A DNA stretch of 64,000 bases from an uncultured Alphaproteobacteria bacterium (lineage in GTDB: Bacteria; Pseudomonadota; Alphaproteobacteria; RF32; CAG-239). The DNA lies in the NCBI GenBank assembly GCA_904501925.1, contig CAJGCO010000001.1:62001-126000 (forward strand). The letters are read 5' to 3'. Below, piece after piece: positions 1 through 8,982 of the stretch. The first letter of the stretch is position 1, and every line of letters begins with the position of its first letter. The position numbers and the translations under genes are program-made. The notes beneath the pieces were generated by a model that worked only from the letters and a program-made list of their open reading frames with translations, did not search any database and was not told where the DNA came from.

Positions 1-2708
1 GCAGGTACACGATAATATTGAAGAGGATCTGCTTGAGCTAAAACTGTATCATCAGAATTAACAACATTTCCGTCTTGACTTAATTGACCTACTTTTATGT
101 TTTTAGTATTTACAACACTTCCATCAAAATTTAAATAACCAATAACTTCTTTGTTATTATTTCTGATATAATAATCTCTTGAACCTCTAGCGATAAGTTC
201 TTTCTTTTTATTTAACACAAACCCTTCATAAATAGAACCAATCATCTCGCCCATTATACTATAAACATCACCATTTTTTGAAATATATCCAACAGTATTG
301 TGGTCATTATCATATACGTATAAATCAAATAACGCGTATCCAGAACTTCCATCTGTTTTAACTACTTTACCATTATGTTGAACTTTACCTAAAATAGCTC
401 CATTATCTGATAAAACATTACCATTAATATCAACACGTCCTAAATAAATATTATTATCATCAAAAGCGATTGTATACTTAAATAGAACACCTAAATTGCT
501 TGATCCTTTTGATGAAATATTTCCATTTGTATTTATTCTTGCAACTTCTATGCCTTGGTTATCGATAACGCTTCCTGATATGTTTGTATATCCTATTATT
601 TTATCATCAAAACCCATTATTGATGCTATAGTTATTTTTTGACCAACAATCTCTTTTTGAGAATTACGAATAAGGCCTAGAGTATCTTGGCAACCTATTT
701 TTTTATTTTGATAATCCAATGCAACACCTAAAGAGTTTTGAACACCAATTACATCGCCTTTTTCGCCAACAACAACACTAGGCTCCACAACATAACCTAT
801 AACTTCTTGGCTATCATTTAATACTTGATTATTTGCTAATACTGTACCGATATAAGCGCCTGAATAATTTCTTGCTTCACCTCTTTGTGATATGATACCT
901 ATATACTCACAATTTTTATTGATTACTACACCTTGAGGAGCACTCGCACCTAGTATTGCACCAGTATTATCTAAAGCATATTTATCTGATGCTATCTTTC
1001 CTATTATTGAATTATCTTTTATAATGGAACCATCAATTAATATATTACCAATATAATCACCATTTATGCTTACGCTACTAATAGAGCTTAAAGCGTTCTG
1101 ATTGCTATTTATTGTATTTGTGTTATAATTTGCAATATAACCTAATGGTAACACTTTACCGAAAATATTATTTTTACTTATAACTAAATTTGTAGGATTT
1201 ATATCTCCAATTTTTTTACCAAGTATATCTGTTAAAAAAACTTCTCCAATATTTTTTCCTAATATTTTATTATTTTTATCCCATAAAATGCCTATACTAT
1301 TTAGCTTTGAGATATCATTAATAGAATTATTATCACTATTTCCTGATGTTGTCATATAGGATAAAAATGTTCCACTATTAGTGTATAAACCGGACAACAA
1401 GTAGTTATTTCCAACTACTTTATCTGTATTAAACACGTATCCATTAGGGCTAATTACATATAATTCATCTCCAATATTTAATTTACTTGAGATACCATTT
1501 ATACCTAAAAAATTGTTATTATTATCGTATATTAACCTTGTTTGTAGAACTTCACCAATATATTTTCCTGATTTGTCATATCCTTTATTTTTAAGCATTG
1601 CGCCTCTTTCTAAACCATCTAAAGATATAACTCGACCATCTATGCCTGCTAGTGCTATGTTTTCACCTAAATAATCAAACAAAGGACCTGTGTGATTTAC
1701 ATAACCTATAACGTCTCCCCTTGCATTAATAGCATTTCCTGAGATACCTATTTTACCAATTTCTTCTCTTGCTTTAACTACTTTTCCATTTGGCATTAAA
1801 CGTCCAAGATATTTTCCATCTATTGTATTGAATGTTGCTGATATTGGTATACTATATCCTATTTGTTTTCCATTAGCATCTATTATGCGTGCTCCATTTA
1901 CAGCAATAGCTACAATCTTCTTTTTGTTTATTACATCACCATTATAGCTAATATGACCTAAATATTTACCATTATAATCAAACGCATATCCTCGATTAAC
2001 TGCACTACCTACAACCTGCATTTTTTTATCGTAAACATAACCATTGGCATGAATATTTCCTATTGTTACATTTTTAGAATCTATTACTTTTCCATCTGAG
2101 GCTACACCACCTAAAAACTTACCTTTTGAAGATACTATAAACTTTGAAGAAACTATTTTACCTGATAGGACAGGTTTTTTACTATTTAACTCAAAAGTAT
2201 AAACCTCACCTGTCGATGTTACAAAACCATTATTTCTACCTTGTAAATCATAAAAATAACCATCGCCAGATACTCGACCTATTACAGTTCCTTTATCTGT
2301 ATATACTAAGTTATCTCCAGAAACTACTGAACCTAAAACATCGTAATTATCATTTACAACAAGTCCACTTGGTAATACTTTTCCAACCAAGCTATTTGTC
2401 ATTGATACAACAGATCCATCATTATTAACTTTACCAAGTACTGTATTTTTATTAGATATTACTACACCTTGAGGAACAACACCACCGATTAACTCATCTT
2501 TACCATCAAAAACATACCCATCTGGGGTTATATACCCAATTAATTCATTATTAAAGTTTATAACATTACCATCAGGCACAACCTTTCCTATTAGGTCTCC
2601 ATTAAAATCGATAGCGCTAATATCTGATGCTTGGGATTGCAAACTAAAGCTTAATAAAAACATTAAACTCAATATCATCCCATTTATTTTTGATATAGAC
2701 TTTAACAA
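1..2708 (-). CDS. Second giant repeat protein of the T4SS locus (partial, runs off window)
   Basis: The reading frame has no stop codon over 902 codons and continues past the window edge. The start chosen is TTG at 2708-2706, with GGAGG at 2720-2716 seven bases upstream and one base after the stop of the preceding gene. It opens with a signal-peptide-like stretch: a basic start, then ILSLMFLLSFSLQSQASD. The rest is a long series of degenerate 17-20 residue repeats of the type IGxVxxDGxVxxxxxxxIG, more diverged than in the upstream neighbour. No known catalytic motif is visible. It is the last visible gene of the vir-like operon and is probably periplasmic or outer-surface. A VirB10-like domain could lie in the missing C-terminal part, but that cannot be seen. 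Recognition as a gene is firm; function is unknown. Confidence 0.85.
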   Translation of the reverse strand, partial: MLKSISKINGMILSLMFLLSFSLQSQASDISAIDFNGDLIGKVVPDGNVINFNNELIGYITPDGYVFDGKDELIGGVVPQGVVISNKNTVLGKVNNDGSVVSMTNSLVGKVLPSGLVVNDNYDVLGSVVSGDNLVYTDKGTVIGRVSGDGYFYDLQGRNNGFVTSTGEVYTFELNSKKPVLSGKIVSSKFIVSSKGKFLGGVASDGKVIDSKNVTIGNIHANGYVYDKKMQVVGSAVNRGYAFDYNGKYLGHISYNGDVINKKKIVAIAVNGARIIDANGKQIGYSIPISATFNTIDGKYLGRLMPNGKVVKAREEIGKIGISGNAINARGDVIGYVNHTGPLFDYLGENIALAGIDGRVISLDGLERGAMLKNKGYDKSGKYIGEVLQTRLIYDNNNNFLGINGISSKLNIGDELYVISPNGYVFNTDKVVGNNYLLSGLYTNSGTFLSYMTTSGNSDNNSINDISKLNSIGILWDKNNKILGKNIGEVFLTDILGKKIGDINPTNLVISKNNIFGKVLPLGYIANYNTNTINSNQNALSSISSVSINGDYIGNILIDGSIIKDNSIIGKIASDKYALDNTGAILGASAPQGVVINKNCEYIGIISQRGEARNYSGAYIGTVLANNQVLNDSQEVIGYVVEPSVVVGEKGDVIGVQNSLGVALDYQNKKIGCQDTLGLIRNSQKEIVGQKITIASIMGFDDKIIGYTNISGSVIDNQGIEVARINTNGNISSKGSSNLGVLFKYTIAFDDNNIYLGRVDINGNVLSDNGAILGKVQHNGKVVKTDGSSGYALFDLYVYDNDHNTVGYISKNGDVYSIMGEMIGSIYEGFVLNKKKELIARGSRDYYIRNNNKEVIGYLNFDGSVVNTKNIKVGQLSQDGNVVNSDDTVLAQADPLQYYRVP

Positions 2709-2709
2709 C

Positions 2710-5700
2710 TTAATTCCTCCGATTTTGAGCAACTTCTTCTAGCACATATCCTGAAACTTTATTTTTTGTGTTTACATATGCACCATTACTCTTTAGATAA
2801 CCTATTTTGCCATTAGTAATACTTAGAACTTCACCTGTTGGAGATACTCGTCCAGAATACTTACCGTCATTGCTTAGTATATTAGCACCTATTTTATATG
2901 TATGTCCTATAATTTTTCCGTTATTATCAACAACTAAATTTGAAGATATTAGTTTTCCAATAATATTTTTATCATTATCTGTTAATTTTCCTTCGCTATT
3001 AACATATCCAACGACTTTGTCTGATGTATTAACTACGATACCATCATCAATAAGTTCGCCAATAAGATTTCCTTTACTATCAATTACTTTTGATGTATTT
3101 AATACTTTTCCAATTATTTCTTTGTTTTTAGAAATAACTCGTCCACTTGCATCAACAACACCAATTATACTTCCTGAAAAATCAACAACAGTACCTCTTT
3201 TTAGTAAACTATAATTTTTATTTGAGCTACCACCTGGTAGAATTGTTGTTTCAACCTTATTTTCATCGTTTATTACATCGCCTAGAGAATTAACATAACC
3301 TTTTACATCTCCAAGAGTATCAATAACAAAATCCTCTTTTATTACTTCTCCGATTATTTTTTTGTTTAAATTTAATATATGGCCATCAGAACTAACTATA
3401 CCACTGATTTGACCATCAACATCTATAACTTTTCCTGATTTTGTTACATATCCTAAATAAGAACCGTCATACCCCATTCCAATACCTGTTTTTACAACAC
3501 TACCTTTGTAAAGACCTTTTTCATCAAACATTTGACCTAAAGCATCAATATGGCCTTTTATGTTACCCTTATAATCAATAACATCTCCGTTATCATTTAC
3601 AAAACCAATATAATCACCATAAAAGTCTACTACATTTCCTTTAGGGAGAATGTTACCTACTTTATTGGAATAAAAACCATTTATACCATATGATATTTTA
3701 TCAACGGCTGCACCCTTTGAATTATATATATATCCGTCATAGAATAATCGACCTATGATATTACCATTTGCACCGATTACTGATGTTTTTTCATTAAATA
3801 AATGAGCTACAATTTCTTTTTTGTTATTTACAATATAATCATTTAGCATAATTGTTGTGTTTGGCATTATACTTTGACTATCATATCCATAAGGAGATAT
3901 ATCTCCAAGATATTGTCCGTTATTATCAAATAATTGTTTTTTATCAATAACTTTACCAATAACAAATCCATCTATATTTGTAACTTCTCCATCTATATTT
4001 GCACATCCGATTGTTTGCATTCCTGATTTGATTTTTCCATCACTACCAATAACACCTAAATTATCACCATTATAGTAAAGTGCAAATGATGGCTCATAAA
4101 CGCGCCCAATTAATTCGCCTTTAGCATTAAGAACTTTTCCTTCTGGGTTTACGCATCCTACTCTTTGTCCGGCGCTATTAATAACAAATCCATCACTTTT
4201 TGCTTGTCCAATTAGGTTACATTTATTATCTCTAACTGGCCCCATTAGAGCAACATCACCAACATATCGCCCTTTTTCATCAACAATACTTCTATCAAAA
4301 AGCATTCTATATTGAGTGTCTTTACCATCTTTCTTGACTTTACCGTCTTTATCTACATATCCGAGATTTCTGCATCCCCAACTAACGGCTAAACCACCCA
4401 TAACGGCTTTTCCAATTATTACATTATTTTCTTTTGCTTTAATTAAATTATTTGGTAAAACTTGGCCTATTACTTCTTGTTTGGCATTTACTATTTCACC
4501 TTTGTTATTTATTGCACCAAGAGAGTATCCTGCAGGTGAAATTGCTATTAAATCCTTATTTACAACAGCGCCAATTTTTATACCCTTACTTGAGATTACA
4601 TTACCATTTTCATCGATAAAACCGATGGAAATTCCATCAAAATTATATACCTTACCATTACTTGCAATGTATCCGATAACATTACCATTCGCATCAACTG
4701 CAAGATTGGAATATCCACCAACAAGACCTTTTATATTACCTTTTGAATCTACTACAAATTCCATAATATCACCGGCTTTACCAATAATATTACCATTTGC
4801 ATCAACAATATTACCATTTTTATCTAATTTTCCAATGATATTACCATTGAAATCTCTAGCTATTCCATTTTCATCAATGTAACCAATTACGTTACCATTT
4901 GCATCTAATACTGCACGTCTTTTGGCTATATTTAGATCACCACTTGTTTTAGGTGAAACTCTACCAATTATTTCACCATTTACACCTATAACATTACCGT
5001 TTTCATCAACTATGCCAATAATTTCACCATTTTTACCAATAACCTGACCTAGCTCATTAACATACCCTATAACATTACCATTTTCATCAAGAGCTACGGT
5101 TTGATAATCTCCGGCATAGCCGATTACATTTCCGTTTACATCGTGAATTACACCGTCTTCACCTAAATAACCGATTAAATTTCCTTCAAAATCCATTACG
5201 TTACCATTTTCATCAACGTAACCAATAACATTACCATCTTTATCATACGCTAGACGACGTGTTTCTTTTGCACTTCCAATTTTCTCGCCAGTTAAACCTA
5301 TAATATTACCATTTTCGTCAACATATCCTATTAATTTACCATCTTGCGAATAAACTTTACCATCGTCATCAATATATCCTATTACATTGCCATCTTTATC
5401 TAATGCTAAAGTTTTGGCTTCGCCTACTTTACCGATAACTTTACCATTTTTATCTGTTATTGTTCCGTCTGGATTAACTTGACCAATTACATTGCCATTA
5501 AAGTCATACACCTTTCCATCTTCGCCAACATAACCTATAACATTACCATTTTCATCATATGCAAGCCTTGCTTTCTTTCCGGCAGTTCCAATGATTTCAT
5601 CTGTTTTACTGATAACATTTCCATTTTCATCAACAAACCCTATCTCTTCACCTTTTAGGTTTCTTACTATTCCGTTTTCATCAACAAAACCTATAACATT

Positions 5701-8700
5701 ACCATTTTCATCATAAACAAGATTTCTTGATTCACCTGCTTTACCAATAATATTGCCGTTTTTATCAACAATATTTCCATTTTCATCAACTTTACCGATT
5801 ATATTACCATTAGCATCTATTACATTGCCATTTTCATCTATGTAACCGATGACATTACCATCTTTATCATAGGCAATTCGAGCTGTTTTACAAGACGAAC
5901 AAATTTTTTCGCCAACAGCAAATACTTCTTTTTTATTTGATATATGCCCGATAATTTTTCCATCTTTATTATAGGCGATTAAACCATCTTTAGTATAACC
6001 AATATTTTCATTTATGTTATTTCTGATTGTTTTTCCATCTTGATCTAACTTACCTATCACATTGATTTTAGCAGATAAAACATTACCTTTATCATCTAAC
6101 ACTCCTTTAACTTGTTTGTTTTGAGCATATACAATTTTATTATCAAAAACATATCCAATAACAGTGTTATCTTTATTTTGTGCAACATTTGTTTCATAAC
6201 CAATTTTTCCAATTAGATTGCCTCGTTTATCAATAACTTTATTTTTGTTATTAGTTCCAATTTCTTTTCCATTAAAGTTTTTTACAATATTCTTTTTATC
6301 TAGATAACCAATCACATTGTTATTTTCATCAAGTGCTAGTTTTTTCTTAACGCAAGTTTTACCTAGTATTTTTTCACCTGATTTGATTATATTACCATTT
6401 GCATCAACATAACCTATAATTTTTCCAGTATGATCTCTAACTAGGCCATTTTCATCGATATAGCCAATTACGTTTCCATCTTTGTCTAGTGCTACTTTTT
6501 GAATATCGCCTGCTTTACCGATAACATTACCATTTTTATCTACAATGGTACCATCTGCTAGCATTTTACCGATTAAATTACCATTAAAATCTTTTACCAA
6601 ACCATTTTCATCAATATAACCAATTACATTACCATCTTTATCGTATGCTAAGCGACGTGTTGGTGCGGCCTTTCCTATAATTTCACCACTTGTTCCAATA
6701 ACATTACCTTGCTCGTCTACTATTCCAATAACTTTACCATTGGCGTCTATTACTTGTCCTTTTTCATTAACGTATCCGATAATATTACCATTTTCATCAA
6801 CGGCTAACATTCCGTAATCACCGGCTTTACCAATAATTTTTCCACTAGCATCTACAATATTACCATCTTTATCAACTTTACCGATAACATTACCATTAAA
6901 GTCTTTAACAGTACCATCTTCATCTATATACCCGATTACATTACCATCTTTATCGTATGCTAAACGACGTGATAAATTAGCTTTTCCTAAAATTTTTCCA
7001 TCTGTTCCAATAATATTACCATTTTCATCTACATAGCCTTTTATTTGACCATCTTTACCAATTATTCTACCTTTTTCATCTACATACCCCATTACATTAC
7101 CATCTTTATCAAATGCTAATGTTGCGTAGTCGCCAGCTTTTCCAATAATGTTACCATTTTTATCTATAATATTACCATCTTTATCAACTTTACCTATTAT
7201 ATTACCTTCAAAATCAATAACATTACCATTTTCATCTATATAACCAATTGGTTTACCATCTTTTCCAAGAGCTAAACGGCGTTGTTGGGTTGTTGGTTCA
7301 CCTGAAGTACTTACTATGTTTCCATTTTCATCAACTACGCCTATTTGTTTACCATTTTTATCAAAAACACGACCATTTTCATCTATGTAACCAATTACAT
7401 TTCCATCTTTATCTAATGCAAGTTTTCCATAAGCTCCAGCTTTACCAATAATATTGCCGTTTTTATCAACAATATTACCGTCTTTATCAACTTTACCTAT
7501 TATGTTTCCATCAAAATCAATAACGTTACCATCTTTATCTACATAACCTATTACATTACCATCTTTATCGTATGCTAAACGACGAGATGCGCCTACTTTA
7601 CCAATAATTTCTTTATCTTTTTCTAAATCATCAAATTTTACAATTTTTCCATTTTCATCAATATAGCCAATTGCCTTGCCATTTTCATCATATACAAGTT
7701 TTCGGCTATCACCATTGGAACCTATTTTTTCATTTGATGTTCTGTAAACATTGCCGTTCTCGTCAACATAACCGATAATATTACCATCCTTATCAACGAC
7801 ACTATTATCAGGCATAACAACACCTATAACGTTACCATTTTCATCGACAACGACGTTACCTGAAGAGGTTACTCTTCCTATTATATTACCATTTGCATCA
7901 ACAACTTCACCATTAGCATTAAGACGGCCAATAACTTTTTTGCTATCATTTATATCAACAACTGTACCATCTGGCAAAACACGACCAATTATTCTACCGT
8001 TTTCATCATACACAAATCCAGCTTCAACAACATTTCCTATAACATTACCATCTTTATCGACTATCGTACCATCGGGAAGTGCTCGACCAATAACCTCGCC
8101 TTTAGAATTAACAACAGTTCCATCTGCTTGGACGTAACCAATGAAATTGCCATCTTTATCATAAGCTAAACGTAAATTTTGTGCTACACCAATGATTTCG
8201 CCGTTTTCATTTACAATCATACCATTTTCATCTACTCGGCCAATTATATTACCATTTTCATCAAATACTAAGCCGTTTTCATCAATATAACCGATAATTT
8301 CGCCATTAGGACCAATAGCTAAACGACGAGATGAAGAGCCACCAGTTACATCAATAGAACAATCTTTTGAACCAGAACATTTTGATGCAGCATCTTCTGG
8401 ATATACAGCACTTCCCCTGATGCTTATAACTTTTGACTTGGCACTAGATTTATCTAATCTTGTTTCATACCAAGTTATCTTAAAGTTGTTTTGCATATTA
8501 CCAGGTAGGTGTGGTGTCCAGCTTATTTCTATTTCGCAACTTTCGTCTCCTCGCAAATCGCGATTTTTACATTTATTTCTAAAATCAAAACCATCTTCGG
8601 TTTCAGCAACTAATTCTACTTTATCTATGTGTATACTCTCAGAACCATCTGTGCTTATTGTTATAATACTTTGATTAATAGCATCTACACCCAATGTAAA

Positions 8701-8982
8701 TGTTCTCATATTTACTTCTTCTGGTGTTACAACGATGAGTTCTTTTCGATCTGTTATTAAACTATCTTCAGGAGTGATTTCAACATCACTTTCATTGTAT
8801 ATATTAGGAACAATGCTTTGATTTTCAACAAATTCAGGTTCTTCACTTTCTGGATCTTGTACCTCGTTGTTGATTGATATTACTAATAAGCCAAATAGGA
8901 ATAATACAAATGCTATTATTCCCATAATGACAAATATCATACGTGTCTTTTTTTCATATTCCTCAAAACGCGTTTCGCTCAT
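2710..8982 (-). CDS. Giant repeat protein in the VirB10 position (2,090 aa)
   Basis: Residues 1-13 are cytoplasmic-like, residues 14-37 form one membrane helix, and residues 85-195 look like an Ig/ASH-type beta domain with a Cys pair (138, 149). From about residue 219 to the end the protein is repeats of 16-20 residues of the type DKDGNVIGYVDENGN, organised in the first 1,300 residues into about ten super-repeats of roughly 100 residues, each opening with RRLAYDKDG or a variant. The N-terminal helix and the place directly after VirB9 (ATGA overlap with its stop) match VirB10. No VirB10 C-terminal barrel is visible; the protein ends in repeats. Helicobacter CagY is a known precedent for a very large repeat-bearing VirB10. 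Acidic DxDG loops could bind calcium, which is inference. The role is probably a periplasm-spanning or surface-exposed T4SS scaffold. Confidence 0.8.
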   Translation of the reverse strand: MSETRFEEYEKKTRMIFVIMGIIAFVLFLFGLLVISINNEVQDPESEEPEFVENQSIVPNIYNESDVEITPEDSLITDRKELIVVTPEEVNMRTFTLGVDAINQSIITISTDGSESIHIDKVELVAETEDGFDFRNKCKNRDLRGDESCEIEISWTPHLPGNMQNNFKITWYETRLDKSSAKSKVISIRGSAVYPEDAASKCSGSKDCSIDVTGGSSSRRLAIGPNGEIIGYIDENGLVFDENGNIIGRVDENGMIVNENGEIIGVAQNLRLAYDKDGNFIGYVQADGTVVNSKGEVIGRALPDGTIVDKDGNVIGNVVEAGFVYDENGRIIGRVLPDGTVVDINDSKKVIGRLNANGEVVDANGNIIGRVTSSGNVVVDENGNVIGVVMPDNSVVDKDGNIIGYVDENGNVYRTSNEKIGSNGDSRKLVYDENGKAIGYIDENGKIVKFDDLEKDKEIIGKVGASRRLAYDKDGNVIGYVDKDGNVIDFDGNIIGKVDKDGNIVDKNGNIIGKAGAYGKLALDKDGNVIGYIDENGRVFDKNGKQIGVVDENGNIVSTSGEPTTQQRRLALGKDGKPIGYIDENGNVIDFEGNIIGKVDKDGNIIDKNGNIIGKAGDYATLAFDKDGNVMGYVDEKGRIIGKDGQIKGYVDENGNIIGTDGKILGKANLSRRLAYDKDGNVIGYIDEDGTVKDFNGNVIGKVDKDGNIVDASGKIIGKAGDYGMLAVDENGNIIGYVNEKGQVIDANGKVIGIVDEQGNVIGTSGEIIGKAAPTRRLAYDKDGNVIGYIDENGLVKDFNGNLIGKMLADGTIVDKNGNVIGKAGDIQKVALDKDGNVIGYIDENGLVRDHTGKIIGYVDANGNIIKSGEKILGKTCVKKKLALDENNNVIGYLDKKNIVKNFNGKEIGTNNKNKVIDKRGNLIGKIGYETNVAQNKDNTVIGYVFDNKIVYAQNKQVKGVLDDKGNVLSAKINVIGKLDQDGKTIRNNINENIGYTKDGLIAYNKDGKIIGHISNKKEVFAVGEKICSSCKTARIAYDKDGNVIGYIDENGNVIDANGNIIGKVDENGNIVDKNGNIIGKAGESRNLVYDENGNVIGFVDENGIVRNLKGEEIGFVDENGNVISKTDEIIGTAGKKARLAYDENGNVIGYVGEDGKVYDFNGNVIGQVNPDGTITDKNGKVIGKVGEAKTLALDKDGNVIGYIDDDGKVYSQDGKLIGYVDENGNIIGLTGEKIGSAKETRRLAYDKDGNVIGYVDENGNVMDFEGNLIGYLGEDGVIHDVNGNVIGYAGDYQTVALDENGNVIGYVNELGQVIGKNGEIIGIVDENGNVIGVNGEIIGRVSPKTSGDLNIAKRRAVLDANGNVIGYIDENGIARDFNGNIIGKLDKNGNIVDANGNIIGKAGDIMEFVVDSKGNIKGLVGGYSNLAVDANGNVIGYIASNGKVYNFDGISIGFIDENGNVISSKGIKIGAVVNKDLIAISPAGYSLGAINNKGEIVNAKQEVIGQVLPNNLIKAKENNVIIGKAVMGGLAVSWGCRNLGYVDKDGKVKKDGKDTQYRMLFDRSIVDEKGRYVGDVALMGPVRDNKCNLIGQAKSDGFVINSAGQRVGCVNPEGKVLNAKGELIGRVYEPSFALYYNGDNLGVIGSDGKIKSGMQTIGCANIDGEVTNIDGFVIGKVIDKKQLFDNNGQYLGDISPYGYDSQSIMPNTTIMLNDYIVNNKKEIVAHLFNEKTSVIGANGNIIGRLFYDGYIYNSKGAAVDKISYGINGFYSNKVGNILPKGNVVDFYGDYIGFVNDNGDVIDYKGNIKGHIDALGQMFDEKGLYKGSVVKTGIGMGYDGSYLGYVTKSGKVIDVDGQISGIVSSDGHILNLNKKIIGEVIKEDFVIDTLGDVKGYVNSLGDVINDENKVETTILPGGSSNKNYSLLKRGTVVDFSGSIIGVVDASGRVISKNKEIIGKVLNTSKVIDSKGNLIGELIDDGIVVNTSDKVVGYVNSEGKLTDNDKNIIGKLISSNLVVDNNGKIIGHTYKIGANILSNDGKYSGRVSPTGEVLSITNGKIGYLKSNGAYVNTKNKVSGYVLEEVAQNRRN
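4700..8328 (-). repeat. Tandem super-repeat array inside the giant VirB10-position gene
   Basis: About ten tandem units of roughly 300 bp, each encoding five to six short DxDGNxIG repeats. Unit starts are recognisable by RRLAYDKDG-type sequences (RRLAIGPNG, RRLAYDKDG, RRLALGKDG, ARLAYDENG, RRAVLDANG). On the plus strand the motif ACCATTTTCATC and its close variants recur very many times. Long near-identical stretches make recombination and assembly collapse possible. Downstream of about 4700 (toward the C-terminus) the repeats are degenerate. Confidence 0.85.

Noticed and set aside
2710..8328. Repeat array as CRISPR
   Set aside because: The repeats are in frame, of coding type and differ from unit to unit; there are no unique spacers.
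2807..8674. Plus-strand frames opposite the giant repeat gene
   Set aside because: They mirror the repeat structure of the minus-strand gene and give low-complexity Pro/Leu/Ser products.
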